DNA of 46,288 bases from Candidatus Zixiibacteriota bacterium (GCA_040752815.1 JBFMGC010000005.1:1-46288); one strand, 5' to 3'. Positions 34,091 to 43,627 are shown, counted from the first letter of the stretch. Numbers and translations: made by a program. Notes: generated by a model not told the origin, from the sequence alone.

Positions 34091-35806
34091 TCAACCGTCG
34101 AACAACGCGACCGCTACCGGCCCACGTGAATTGTCAAGCGAGTAGCTCAGACCTCCTGTGAATGACCAGCGGGTCTCGGGGAGATAGCTCAATGCGACAT
34201 TACCGGACAAGCTCTGGCGTCTCACATCGAGTGAATCCAGGTCACCGTTCTTGTCATAGACCCCCTTCAAAACGAAATTGAGACTGGTTTTGCCTGAGGG
34301 GCGATAAGCCGCCGTAAGTTGCCCCTCGTGAGAGTCAGTAGGTTCTGTCGTGATCGCTTGATAACGCAACTGCTCACGCTCGAAATAGAAACGGAAAGCA
34401 AACCCTGGGAGGGTGCGCTGAAGGATCTCCCGTCCTCTGGCTTCAAAAACCCCTCGGCCAGATACAAACGGATCGGACGTCTTCTCCATCCGATAGCGGA
34501 ATCCGGCACTGTACTTAAGCCCACGAGCATAATTCAGTTTCAACTGACCGTAGATCGTGCTGGAAACCAGATTGTCGCCAATATCAAAGTAGTCCTTCCG
34601 ATCGATGCGATCCCAGCCTCCGAGCAGCGCCAGAGTCAGCCGAGGCGAGAGCCGTCGCTGCAGCTCGGCTGAGGCCTTGATCGTAGCCCGGTCCAGCGTG
34701 GAGTATCTGGTGTAGTCAAAGTTGGTAGTAGGTCCTGGTCGCCCATCGCGATAGAGAGGCATGTCGATGTAGGGGTCATCTGCGCTCACGTTTGCCACAG
34801 ACGCTTTAACTGTAAGATGCGTGCGAGGTCCCAGTACCACTGCATAGTTGGCCGCGCCACTTACTGCCTTGCTCCGAAGTTCAGTTAGAGTATTCTCTAC
34901 CTGCGAGTACGCAAGATTACCAGCGAATTGACCTTTACCTATCTCCCGCTTAACTCGAAGTTTATGAGTCACCTTCTGAGTTCGTGGTTTGACATTGGCG
35001 GCCAGGCTGGTGTCATCATAGTTCAAACGCGACGAGAATTCAGGACCCGATGACCCGTTGACGGGATGTTTGGCCTCATCAAAGAGCACTTGCGGGGGCA
35101 TGGCCTCAGATTCGAACTTGCGATACCCGAACAGGTATCCCAGGTTGAACCGGTTTACCTCTCCCTGCACTCCCATCTCGATGGCGTGAGTCTTCTCCTT
35201 GATTGGAGCTTCCTGTGATGTCAGGTGGCAACTGAAGCAATGACTGGTCGTGATGCTCTGTTTCGATCCATCTTTAAGTACGGTTCGATGCGCGGCCATC
35301 AGCTTCATGTTGTGCTTCTCGGCCAGCTTCACACTAAGCCGCGAGAGAATCTCGCGCCGATGATAACTGTAGTCGGCATCAAGATCCGTAAGTTCGTGGG
35401 TCAGAATCTTGCCGCCGGGTGCGGTGGATAGCCACTCACGGGCTTCAACCTCGGTCAAACTATCCAGACCAGTCTGTCGACTCAGACTGCGATAGCCAAA
35501 CCTCGCGCGAAAGCGGTCACCGACTGTGGTGGTCAGTTTACCCGCTATGTTTTCTTCGTCAAAGAAACGACCGTCGAAGGTCAGAATAGAGTTGGGTGAA
35601 AATGACTCATAGGCCAATCCGAGCTCGGGTCGAGCACTGTCGCCAGGTAGACGGTACTCTCCCACCTTCTTAGGATAGTCCGAGAAATCCGTATAGCGTC
35701 CACCCAACCAGATACTGTATCGGTCGATGGTCTGGGTCTCCTGTGCATTGACGGGGATCGACAACAGCAACGCCAGCCCGAGCATAAACCAGATTTGTTG
35801 TTTCAT
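34091..35806 (-). CDS. Outer-membrane porin of a porin-cytochrome conduit, with one haem-binding motif
   Basis: 571 residues up to the in-frame TGA. The signal peptide (MKQQIWFMLGLALLLSIPVNAQ) is followed by a long run of alternating amphipathic strands, as in MtrB/PioB-like or other large electron-conduit barrels. One CxxCH motif (HCFSCH, Cys190-His194) is present, so the barrel itself may carry a haem c. It lies 13 bases after the decaheme cytochrome gene with GGAG 8 bases before its ATG, so the two are coexpressed. The frame continues to 33629; without that part the barrel would lack its C-terminal assembly signal. The exact porin family is uncertain. Confidence 0.75.
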   Translation of the reverse strand: MKQQIWFMLGLALLLSIPVNAQETQTIDRYSIWLGGRYTDFSDYPKKVGEYRLPGDSARPELGLAYESFSPNSILTFDGRFFDEENIAGKLTTTVGDRFRARFGYRSLSRQTGLDSLTEVEAREWLSTAPGGKILTHELTDLDADYSYHRREILSRLSVKLAEKHNMKLMAAHRTVLKDGSKQSITTSHCFSCHLTSQEAPIKEKTHAIEMGVQGEVNRFNLGYLFGYRKFESEAMPPQVLFDEAKHPVNGSSGPEFSSRLNYDDTSLAANVKPRTQKVTHKLRVKREIGKGQFAGNLAYSQVENTLTELRSKAVSGAANYAVVLGPRTHLTVKASVANVSADDPYIDMPLYRDGRPGPTTNFDYTRYSTLDRATIKASAELQRRLSPRLTLALLGGWDRIDRKDYFDIGDNLVSSTIYGQLKLNYARGLKYSAGFRYRMEKTSDPFVSGRGVFEARGREILQRTLPGFAFRFYFEREQLRYQAITTEPTDSHEGQLTAAYRPSGKTSLNFVLKGVYDKNGDLDSLDVRRQSLSGNVALSYLPETRWSFTGGLSYSLDNSRGPVAVALFDG

Positions 35807-35819
35807 GACATCTTCTCCT

Positions 35820-36770
35820 CTATCTCGTCAATCCATTGCCGCCATCTGACGTCGCCTGCGACGGTAAGTCGCTACCATGGACCGACGCATGACATCGAGT
35901 ACACTTCGTCAGCAATCCCGCTTTCCATGCGTCGGGAGTCGAGACGCCTGCGCGCTCCGGCGCCAAAGGAACACTGAAAGCACCATCGACCCCTTCTATC
36001 GTGGCGTGGAAGTGCATATCATGGCAGTTAAGACACAAAGTGGGCTCTGTTGCTCTGAGCAGGTTGTCCGCAACAGTCCCATGTGGCTTGTGACATATCA
36101 TGCAGTCTTCAGTTACCGGGGCATGTTCATACACGAACGGCCCCTCAACATCGGCATGGCAACTCAGGCAAAGCTCCCGATTGCTGTCACCCTGAGTCAA
36201 AGCCACTGAGCCGCCGTGCGGATTGTGGCAATCCTGGCAAGTCAATCTGCCCTCAGCAATGGGGTGATGGGAAGGCATGCCGGCTGCCGCTCTTACATCA
36301 GTGTGGCAGGAGTAGCACATATCCGGTCCGGCGGTCACCTTGGAGTCGTATCCCCGACTATGGACTTGGTGGCATGAAGCACAATTCACTCCTGCAGAGT
36401 TGTGATGCGAGAAAGGCCACGAGTCGAATTGAGGGTCGTCGTGACACGACAAACAGAGCTCCTTGCCCCCGAATTGATCCATGCGTCCGGGATTGATTAT
36501 CAGATTGGGATCTGACTGTTCGACGTGAGCAGCACCATCGGCATGACAGGCCTCGCACATTTTGTCGGCTAATGCCGGCCGATCGCTCAAATACTTGCCA
36601 TGTGCGGTAGCTTTAAACTCCGCGGCCACTTTCTCGTGGCAAGTGGCGCAGGTCTCGTCAGGAATGCTACCGAGCACCGACAGCCAGCCAGTAGTGACCA
36701 AGCCGGAAACAAGCAGTCCCAACCTCGATAGCGAACGCACGAACCGGCGGAACTTACTGAAACATCTCAT
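35820..36770 (-). CDS. Decaheme c-type cytochrome (MtrA/DmsE-like)
   Basis: 316 residues with ten CxxCH haem-binding motifs in order: CATCH, CEACH, CLSCH, CASCH, CYSCH, CQDCH, CLSCH, CMICH, CLNCH, CTRCH. ATG 36770 is chosen because GGAG lies 8 bases upstream and a Sec signal anchor follows (FVRSLSRLGLLVSGLVTTGWLSV). Ten haems and the adjacent large barrel match the MtrA-MtrB type of conduit, where the cytochrome sits in the porin and wires the periplasm to the outside. That would allow extracellular electron transfer or use of an external donor. No outer-surface cytochrome (MtrC-like) is present in the window. Confidence 0.9.
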   Translation of the reverse strand: MRCFSKFRRFVRSLSRLGLLVSGLVTTGWLSVLGSIPDETCATCHEKVAAEFKATAHGKYLSDRPALADKMCEACHADGAAHVEQSDPNLIINPGRMDQFGGKELCLSCHDDPQFDSWPFSHHNSAGVNCASCHQVHSRGYDSKVTAGPDMCYSCHTDVRAAAGMPSHHPIAEGRLTCQDCHNPHGGSVALTQGDSNRELCLSCHADVEGPFVYEHAPVTEDCMICHKPHGTVADNLLRATEPTLCLNCHDMHFHATIEGVDGAFSVPLAPERAGVSTPDAWKAGLLTKCTRCHASVHGSDLPSQATSDGGNGLTR

Positions 36771-37053
36771 GTTACGGTCTCCTTCATACACCCAACCAGC
36801 GCTCTGGCAGCCCAACCTCGAGACTGAAGAGCCGGTCGGCATATTAGTTATTACTAACAAACATAGCCTTGAACCGCTTGTCAAGTTCAATTGTGAGTTC
36901 AGACGTGGGAGTCGGTTGATGTTTGGCGATAGCGCGACGTGAATTGCGGCCCCAAGTATTGCCCGGGTAAGCCGATAAGTGCTAACAGGTAAGTGAATTG
37001 GCCGACAGGCCAATGTAACAAATCCGCTGTAGAAAGTGACAGGAGAGTCTCAA
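36771..37053. other. Divergent regulatory region between cytochrome operon and pckA
   Basis: 283 bases. A perfect TTGACA (36884-36879, minus strand) lies at a -35 position for the cytochrome operon, though no good TATAAT follows. A perfect 7-bp hairpin ATTGGCC/GGCCAAT with a GACA loop (36997-37014) lies 40 bases before the pckA start and may be a leader structure or operator. Confidence 0.4.
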
Positions 37054-38664
37054 ATGAGTCAACGGATAATCAGCAGTTTCGGGCTGGAAAACCACGGCCT
37101 GACCAATCTCGGCAAGGTGCACTGGAATCACAACACCCCCATGCTCTACGAGGAGATAATCCGCAACGGCGAGGGTTTCCTCGCCCATCTTGGCCCGGTG
37201 GTGGTCCGGACCGGCGTACACACGGGGCGCGCCGCGAAAGACAAGTTTATCGTCGAAGAAGACAACAGCCGGGAACAAATATGGTGGGGCAAGGTCAATA
37301 AGCCGTTCGCCTCGGAGAAATTCGAACTGCTCTTCCGTCGCCTGCAGGCCTACCTTCAGGGAAGACAACTCTATGTGCAAGACTGTTTCGCCGGGTACGA
37401 CCCGAAGTACCGCCTCCCTGTCCGAATCATCAACGAAACCGCCTGGCATAATCTGTTTGCGCGAACGATGTTTATCCGCGCCACTCCCGATGAGTTGTCC
37501 GCCCACGTGCCGGAGTTTACCGTGCTCCATGTACCGAATTTTCAGGCTATCCCCGAATTCGACGGCACCAATTCCGAAGCCTTCATCATACTGAACCTCA
37601 AGCGCAAATTGGTCCTTATCGGCGGCACTTCGTATGCGGGAGAAATCAAGAAGTCGATCTTCACCGTCCTGAACTATCTCTTGCCTCAGGAGAATGTCCT
37701 GTCGATGCACTGCAGCGCCAACATAGGTCGTGACGACGATGTCGCCCTGTTCTTCGGCCTCTCCGGAACCGGCAAAACCACGTTATCGGCAGATCCGAAA
37801 CGCCGGCTGATCGGTGATGACGAGCACGGCTGGAGCGCCGACGGAATATTCAACTTCGAGGGGGGTTGCTACGCCAAAGTAGTACGGCTCTCGAAGGAAT
37901 CCGAGCCGGAAATCTTCGCGACCACCAGGCGATTCGGGACCATTCTCGAAAATATTGGGATCGACAACGTCACCCGACGGGTCGACCTGGATGATATTTC
38001 ATTGACCGAAAACACCCGCGCCGCCTATCCGATCAGCCATGTGCCTAATGCTCTGCGGGAGTCGATGGCCGGGCAACCCCGAAACATCATCATGTTGACT
38101 GCCGATGCATTCGGCGTGTTTCCGCCTATCGCCAGGCTCACTCCCGAGCAGGCAATGTATCATTTCATTTCCGGCTACACCGCCAAGGTGGCCGGCACCG
38201 AGGCGGGCGTGAAAGAACCGACCGCCACGTTCTCGGCCTGTTTCGGCGCCCCTTTTATGGTGCTGCACCCGTCGCGCTACGCCGAGCTGCTGGCGGAAAA
38301 GATTCGCAGACACAAGGTCAACTGCTGGCTTGTCAATACGGGCTGGACTGGCGGTCCGTGCGGGATCGGCAAGCGGATGGAAATCAAACATACCCGTACC
38401 CTCCTGAACGCGGCACTCGACGGCACCCTTGGCCGAGCCAGTTACGAGAGCGATCCGGTGTTCGGCTTGCAGATACCGACATCCTGCCCCGGCGTGCCGA
38501 AGAACCTTCTCAACCCGCGCGCCACCTGGGCCGACCAGAACGCTTACGATCGCAAAGCGCAGGAGGTGGCGCAGTTGTTTGTCGAAAACTTCCGCGAGTT
38601 TGAGAACGAAACGCCGCCCGACGTATGCGCTGTAGGACCCAGGGGCGAATTGGCGTTACCGTAG
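37054..38664 (+). CDS. pckA: Phosphoenolpyruvate carboxykinase (ATP)
   Basis: 536 residues, full length for the ATP-dependent enzyme. The family blocks are RTGVHTGRAAKDKFIVEE, GGTSYAGEIKKSIF (substrate lysines), the P-loop GLSGTGKT (residues 235-242), LIGDDEHGW with metal-binding Asp, and NTGWTGGPCGIGKRM. It interconverts oxaloacetate plus ATP with PEP, CO2 and ADP, the first step of gluconeogenesis, or can run in reverse in anaerobes for fermentative CO2 fixation. ATG 37054 has GGAG 8 bases before it. It is a single gene with a hairpin in its leader. Confidence 0.96.
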   Translation: MSQRIISSFGLENHGLTNLGKVHWNHNTPMLYEEIIRNGEGFLAHLGPVVVRTGVHTGRAAKDKFIVEEDNSREQIWWGKVNKPFASEKFELLFRRLQAYLQGRQLYVQDCFAGYDPKYRLPVRIINETAWHNLFARTMFIRATPDELSAHVPEFTVLHVPNFQAIPEFDGTNSEAFIILNLKRKLVLIGGTSYAGEIKKSIFTVLNYLLPQENVLSMHCSANIGRDDDVALFFGLSGTGKTTLSADPKRRLIGDDEHGWSADGIFNFEGGCYAKVVRLSKESEPEIFATTRRFGTILENIGIDNVTRRVDLDDISLTENTRAAYPISHVPNALRESMAGQPRNIIMLTADAFGVFPPIARLTPEQAMYHFISGYTAKVAGTEAGVKEPTATFSACFGAPFMVLHPSRYAELLAEKIRRHKVNCWLVNTGWTGGPCGIGKRMEIKHTRTLLNAALDGTLGRASYESDPVFGLQIPTSCPGVPKNLLNPRATWADQNAYDRKAQEVAQLFVENFREFENETPPDVCAVGPRGELALP

Positions 38665-39000
38665 TAAACGTAGGATGAGAGCTATATGTTGGGTTCCGCG
38701 CATTATCCAATTGAGCGCGAAACCCAACATTGTCCTTTACGCGACAAGTGATAGCCACCCCACCCGCCGGCGGGATGGGCCGGCATGGTCTTCGACAATT
38801 CTCTTCTCCCCAGCTAAAGTCCGCACCAAAACAGACGAACTAAGCTATATGGGCGGCCCACGAGCGTTCGCAGGATACCGCAACACTTCTCCCCGCACTT
38901 GCCAGCGAGCCGTTGCAGGCCGCCTTGGCCGACTTGCACGGCAGTAGCGGATATTCACGCCAATCGTGAGCAGGGGTTAACCGACGTAGGTCGCATACGA
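38665..39000. other. Intergenic region with REP-like elements
   Basis: 336 bases. They hold the 41-bp palindrome (38688-38728), a short TTTACGCGACAAGTGAT linker and a CCACCC-GCCGGCGGGATGGG hairpin (about 38755-38778). The remaining 220 bases have no clear promoter or ribosome binding site for the next gene. Confidence 0.5.
38688..38728. repeat. REP-like 41-bp palindrome, copy 2
   Basis: Arms GTTGGGTTCCGCGC and GCGCGAAACCCAAC flank a loop sharing CCAATTGA with copy 1 (16654-16694). The third arm base changed C to T with the matching G to A on the other arm, which keeps the stem paired. Confidence 0.8.
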
Positions 39001-39858
39001 ATGCCGAAACTACAGCGACACACATCGGCGACCGACCTGGCCGATTTGGGTCAGTTGTTCGAGTCGATGTCATGCGGGGTGCTGGCCGTAAACACCGAAT
39101 TCAGGCCCCTCTTCGCAAACCGTGCGCTGTGTCAAATGGTCCAAATGGATCGCTCCCGCCTCATGCAGCTCAGGTGCTATCAGGCCTGGCCGGGACCCCA
39201 GTGCCACAGCTCAGGCTGTCCGGTACATAGGGTGCCGGCATGCGACACGCACGTGGTCTGCGAAGTCGACAAACGTTGTGTGTTGGGCGGGCTAAAGGCA
39301 TACTGGGTGACGGCCACTGCCCTGAGAGGACCCCACGACACCATACTGGGCGTAGTGAATGAAGTTACCGAGGTACCCGAGCTTCAACTGGCCGCATTGA
39401 ATACCGTGATCCTGCGAACTCGTCTCGAGGCCGAACAGGGCGCGTTGACCAATATGGAAGCAGTGCTGCGCCAGTTGGCGAGCCAGGTTGACACCGGGCG
39501 ACGAAGGGTCGAACAAAAGGTCGCCTCGCACCTCAACCGCGTGGTTTTCCCCCTCTTGCGACAAGCATCCGCCATGATAACAGGACCGAAGGGCGGTCAG
39601 CTTGCGGCAATCGAGGCCGGTCTTAAAGACACGATTCCCTGTGCCGTGGACGGTCTGGATTCTCGCTTGACGGCGCTCTCTCCACGCGAGCTCCAGATCT
39701 GCTCACTGGTTCGCCAGGGACTGCGGTCCAAGGAAATAGCCCAGGCCCTTGGGGTGGCCGAAGGAACGGTAGAACAGCAGAGAAAGAGGATTCGCCGCAA
39801 ACTTGGTCTGAAAAACAGGCGCCACAACCTCGTCACCCACCTAAAGCTCAAAACCTGA
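39001..39858 (+). CDS. PAS-type sensor transcription factor with LuxR helix-turn-helix
   Basis: 285 residues. An N-terminal PAS-like domain ([26 protein letters not shown]) runs into a Cys cluster (Cys59, Cys68, Cys73, Cys81 in [17 protein letters not shown]...C), a pattern seen in some PAS sensors that may bind metal or an iron-sulfur cluster or sense redox. A short coiled region follows, then a C-terminal LuxR/GerE helix-turn-helix ([43 protein letters not shown]). There is no receiver domain, so sensing is probably direct. The ATG at 39001 has no clear ribosome binding site; a TTG at 38899 is less likely. Targets are unknown; the neighbouring chemoreceptor and pckA are candidates. Confidence 0.8.
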   Translation: MPKLQRHTSATDLADLGQLFESMSCGVLAVNTEFRPLFANRALCQMVQMDRSRLMQLRCYQAWPGPQCHSSGCPVHRVPACDTHVVCEVDKRCVLGGLKAYWVTATALRGPHDTILGVVNEVTEVPELQLAALNTVILRTRLEAEQGALTNMEAVLRQLASQVDTGRRRVEQKVASHLNRVVFPLLRQASAMITGPKGGQLAAIEAGLKDTIPCAVDGLDSRLTALSPRELQICSLVRQGLRSKEIAQALGVAEGTVEQQRKRIRRKLGLKNRRHNLVTHLKLKT

Positions 39859-39913
39859 TCTTCCCGATTCGGCGCAAGATCCTGGGACAACAACCGCCCA
39901 AGCGCCTTCATTT

Positions 39914-39932
39914 CGGATATGGTCCGTATCCG
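39914..39932 (+). terminator. Weak terminator after the LuxR regulator
   Basis: CGGATA/TATCCG (6 bp, loop 7) followed by TTTTCTGG, 55 bases after the stop codon. Confidence 0.5.
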
Positions 39933-40034
39933 TTTTCTGGCCAAGATTACTCCGTCAAGCGAAAGCCGCATCGAGACGAATCTTCGGGCATCGAACCAAA
40001 CGGAAGAGAAACCACTTTGAAGGGGGTAATCAAA

Positions 40035-41792
40035 ATGTTGAAGAATCTCAGAATTGGGTGGAAACTCGGCGTTGGCTTCGGTACGGTGCTGTTACTCCTT
40101 GCACTTCTGGCAGCGTACAGTTACTTCGGCTATTCCGAGATCCGTGGCAAGGTAAGCGTCGCCCAGGAAGCCGGCGAAAACCGGGCGTCTGCCATCGCGA
40201 AAGAAGTCGACCACTTGACCTGGATGGCCAAGCTGTCTTCGGTTTTTCTCGATGATTCCGTCACCGAGGTGGGAGTGCAAACCGACCCACTTAGATGCGG
40301 CCTGGGTCAGTGGCTGTATTCCGAGAAGACACAGAAGGCAGCTAAACAGGATGACGATCTGGGTCAGATCCTGCACCGAATAGAAGAACCGCATCGGCGA
40401 CTCCATGAATCGGCGATCAGAATCAACGAGGCTCTCGATAGTCGCGCCGGCCGCGAGTCGGCGCTGTCAATATACGAGAGAGACACCAGGGCGGCTGTCA
40501 CGGAGGTCCAGGCGATACTCGGCGAACTCATGAAGTACTACGCCGACCAATCTACTACGGCCGCCACAGCCACCGCCGAAGTACTTGATTCCCTTACAAT
40601 CACAACCGTGATCCTGTCGCTCGCTGCGCTCCTGGTGGGCTTCTGGGCGGCCTTTGCAATCACGCGAATGATTACAAGGCCGGTCGGCGAAATCTCCGAT
40701 CTAGCGAAGGCCCTTTCGGAAGGAGACATTAGACGACGCGTGGAGTTCCGCTCCCGTGACGAAATCGGCGCGCTCGCTGATTCATTCCGAAAATTGATCG
40801 ACCATACGAAAGAACTCTCGGGCGCCGCTGAACGAATCGCCGCCAATGATTTGACCATTACTATCGAGCCTAAGTCCGATGCCGACGTGCTGGGCAACTC
40901 GTTCAAGACCATGACCCAGAATTTGATCGGCATGATCCGCCAGATGGGCGACGGCGCCACCCAACTGGTCTCCGCCGCCAACGAAGTAGCGTCGTCATCG
41001 GAGCAGATGTCCCGCGGCGCCAAGGACCAGACCGACCAGATGGCGCAGGTCTCGAGAGCGGTCGAAGAGATGACTGCGACCATTGTGCAGACCTCCAAGA
41101 ACTCGAGCGAGGCCAGCGGCGGCGCGCGGCGCGCAGCGGATACCGCCACGTCGGGAGGGCAAATCGTCAGCGATACCATCCAGGGCATGCAGCGGATCGC
41201 GACCGTAGTGCGCGAGTCGGCTCAGTCTATCGGTAAGCTGGCCAAGTCGGCCGACCAGATCGGCGAGATTATCGGGGTGATCGATGACATCGCCGATCAG
41301 ACCAATCTGCTGGCATTGAATGCCGCTATCGAAGCCGCCCGCGCCGGAGAACAGGGGCGTGGCTTTGCGGTCGTTGCCGACGAGGTGCGCAAGCTCGCTG
41401 AGCGCACCGGTAAGGCGACCGGTGAAATCACCAACATGATCAAGGGAATACAAACCGAGACCGAGGAAGCGGTTCACTCGATGGAGTCGGGCATTCAGGA
41501 GGTTGACAACGGGCGCGAGCTGGCCGACAAGGCCGGCACCAGCCTGAACGAGATTGTCACCATGTCGCAGCAGGTGCAAGACATGATTCAGCAGATTGCG
41601 ACCGCGTCCGAGGAGCAGTCCACGGCGGCGGAGCAGATCTCGAAGAATGTCGAGAACGTGTCGTCAATAGCGCGCGAGTCGGCAACCGGTGCACAGCAGT
41701 CCGCCGCCGCTGCTGAGGAACTTAACCGTCAGGCCGAGGCGATGCGCCAGATGGTGGCGAAGTTCCGGATCAGCCAGGACGCGCGGGTATAG
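40035..41792 (+). CDS. Methyl-accepting chemotaxis protein with CZB-type sensor
   Basis: 585 residues. TM1 is at about residues 12-31, TM2 at about 187-210, then HAMP ([18 protein letters not shown]) and a full cytoplasmic signalling domain with hairpin tip ([43 protein letters not shown]). The sensor region between the helices carries the chemoreceptor zinc-binding pattern: His60 (DHLTW), Cys88 ([10 protein letters not shown]), and His120 and His124 (PHRRLH). These are the expected three His and one Cys ligands, so zinc or an oxidant acting on it may be sensed. ATG 40035 is preferred, with AAGGGGG 8 bases before it. No other chemotaxis gene is in the window. Confidence 0.92.
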   Translation: MLKNLRIGWKLGVGFGTVLLLLALLAAYSYFGYSEIRGKVSVAQEAGENRASAIAKEVDHLTWMAKLSSVFLDDSVTEVGVQTDPLRCGLGQWLYSEKTQKAAKQDDDLGQILHRIEEPHRRLHESAIRINEALDSRAGRESALSIYERDTRAAVTEVQAILGELMKYYADQSTTAATATAEVLDSLTITTVILSLAALLVGFWAAFAITRMITRPVGEISDLAKALSEGDIRRRVEFRSRDEIGALADSFRKLIDHTKELSGAAERIAANDLTITIEPKSDADVLGNSFKTMTQNLIGMIRQMGDGATQLVSAANEVASSSEQMSRGAKDQTDQMAQVSRAVEEMTATIVQTSKNSSEASGGARRAADTATSGGQIVSDTIQGMQRIATVVRESAQSIGKLAKSADQIGEIIGVIDDIADQTNLLALNAAIEAARAGEQGRGFAVVADEVRKLAERTGKATGEITNMIKGIQTETEEAVHSMESGIQEVDNGRELADKAGTSLNEIVTMSQQVQDMIQQIATASEEQSTAAEQISKNVENVSSIARESATGAQQSAAAAEELNRQAEAMRQMVAKFRISQDARV

Positions 41793-42060
41793 CGAAGTCA
41801 GGTGCGCCGGGGTCCTGCGCAGAAGCGCGGGTCCCGCACCTGCCGGCGGATGGGAAAACGTGCCCGGCAGATGTCCTCATCTGCCGACGAAGGGCAGCAC
41901 GCGGGTCGAGCGCATCACTCCGCACGAGCTGTCGGGCAACCCTGCCCGAGAGGCGTTCATGCAAGGGTCATCTCCATCCCACCATAAACAGTGGGCCACC
42001 GAGGTCGTTTTTACGCGAGGGGTATCCATCCCACCCAAACGGTGGGGCACTGGGCGGACG
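41793..42060. repeat. Cluster of extragenic hairpins between convergent genes
   Basis: 268 bases carry four stem-loops: CAGGTGC/GCACCTG enclosing an inner TGCGC/GCGCG (41799-41842); CGGCAGATG/CATCTGCCG (41865-41886, 9 bp, loop 4); CCCAC/GTGGG (41978-41995); and CCCACC/GGTGGG (42030-42046). The last two belong to the TCCATCCCACC unit family, and the stretch TTTACGCGAGGGG between them resembles the linker next to the palindrome at 38688. They may also end transcription from both sides. Confidence 0.6.
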
Positions 42061-43590
42061 CTAATCGGTCCCGACGGTGTCGTCGTCGCCGAAAACAATC
42101 GCCTGGAATTTCTGAATCAGCGCCTTCGGCGAGCGATAAGCGTCGCCCGGCAAACCGGCTTTCTCGCAGGTGTGCTGCAGGAATTCGTCGCGGGTCCAGC
42201 CGTACTCGGTCGCTACCTGCGGCAAAAGCAGGCCGCGCCGACCGGCCATCGAAATCATCAGACCGTCGCGGCCGACTCTGATTTCGTCAAGCGATTTCAC
42301 CCGCTGCAGCGGCGTCAGCACGGATATCTCTATGTGCAGGTGGTCGAGTTCGTTCTCTGTCACCGGTGAAAATCGTGGGTCGCTCATAGCCGCCGAGACC
42401 GCGCAATCCGAAACTGTCTTCCACAGCGGCATGACCGCCTCAGTGAAGCCGATACATCCCCGCAACTGGCCATACTCGGTGAGCGTGACGAACGCGGCAC
42501 CGTCGGATCTTAGCGTGTCGGAAACGTCGAATCGCGGCAACGGCCGCCCCGCCAGATGAGCTGCAATCGATTCACGGGCGATCTTCAAGAGCATAGCGCG
42601 ATCAGCCCGAGTCGGATAGGCCACTTCCTCAACCGGCGCCGCCCGACCGGACTTAACGGCGTCCGTCACCTTGTAGATTGCCGCCGCGAGATAGCCGACC
42701 ACACTGCTCTTATCGCCGGACACATCGCCGGAGTCGCCGTACTTCAAAACCTTCACGCGGTTGGCTCCCAGCGCGACCGAGGCCCGAATCACCGCCGCCA
42801 CCGAGCCGCCTCCACAAGCCTCTACCCCGCCCGTGCCGAGAAGACGTTCCAAACGATCGGCATCGAGACTCCGCACGCACTCGATCCCCAGCGAGTCAAG
42901 CGGCCGGCCTTCTTTAGCCGAATGGTAGTGCTGCCAGTCTGAGGCCGCTATTATGACCGTGCGGCCATTGGCCCCCAGCGATGTGAGCACGTCGCCAAGC
43001 ATCGCAACTGTTTCGTGATCCGGCTGCCCCATCAGCAGCGGCACGATTGTGAACGACGACAGCACCGTCTGGAGATACGGCAACTGAACTTCGAGGCAGT
43101 GCTCCTGCTGATGGGCGGCGACAATCGCGGCTATCCGGGGATCGTGGCCCATCGCCTGGCGGCAGAGACGGTCGTCACATTTCACCGTTCCAAGCGGCGT
43201 GCGCCACTGGACTCCCGGCCCGTAGACTGAAACGCCCCGGAACGGGTACCTGTGCGATGGCCCGCACAGGATGACACTCTGGGGTTGTACCTCCCCCAGC
43301 AGCTGGTAGGCGTGGGCGGCGATCGGGCCGGAATAGATCAGCCCGGCGTGAGGAACGATCAGCGCAATTAATTGGCCGTCGATTTTCTCCGGCTTGGGAA
43401 CTGCGGCCAGGTGCTTGCGGACCAAATCGGCCAGTTCGGTCGAGTCGGACGGGTAGAAAGTCCCCGCCACGGCGGGCGGGCGCACCGCGGCCTCGGATGG
43501 CGCGGGGGCCATCGCGGCAGCCGCCGTCATAGCGACCGCCGTAAGATAGCAGTTGACGGAAGATGACAACCGGGCCCTACCACATCTCAC
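42061..43590 (-). CDS. Exported Memo-AMMECR1 fusion (AmmeMemoRadiSam proteins B and A)
   Basis: 509 residues if GTG 43590 is the start; the frame is open to a TTG at 43626 next to the tRNA. A signal peptide is visible (RCGRARLSSSVNCYL, then TAVAMTAAAAMAPAPSEAA). Residues about 38-285 form a Memo domain: PAVAGTFYPSD, VPHAGLIYSG, CGPSHRYPF, ASDWQHYH and the VEACGGG block. Residues about 325-509 form an AMMECR1 domain with the signature LRGCIGFTEA and DPRFSPVTENELDHLHIEISVL. In most genomes these are separate proteins accompanying the radical SAM enzyme found here at 25232. Memo-type proteins have a dioxygenase-like fold with metal ligands; the reaction is not established. It converges with the chemoreceptor gene. 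Confidence 0.88.
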   Translation of the reverse strand: MRCGRARLSSSVNCYLTAVAMTAAAAMAPAPSEAAVRPPAVAGTFYPSDSTELADLVRKHLAAVPKPEKIDGQLIALIVPHAGLIYSGPIAAHAYQLLGEVQPQSVILCGPSHRYPFRGVSVYGPGVQWRTPLGTVKCDDRLCRQAMGHDPRIAAIVAAHQQEHCLEVQLPYLQTVLSSFTIVPLLMGQPDHETVAMLGDVLTSLGANGRTVIIAASDWQHYHSAKEGRPLDSLGIECVRSLDADRLERLLGTGGVEACGGGSVAAVIRASVALGANRVKVLKYGDSGDVSGDKSSVVGYLAAAIYKVTDAVKSGRAAPVEEVAYPTRADRAMLLKIARESIAAHLAGRPLPRFDVSDTLRSDGAAFVTLTEYGQLRGCIGFTEAVMPLWKTVSDCAVSAAMSDPRFSPVTENELDHLHIEISVLTPLQRVKSLDEIRVGRDGLMISMAGRRGLLLPQVATEYGWTRDEFLQHTCEKAGLPGDAYRSPKALIQKFQAIVFGDDDTVGTD

Positions 43591-43627
43591 AGCCGTCCCA
43601 ATCTCAACGCCGTCGCGAGACTTCAAA

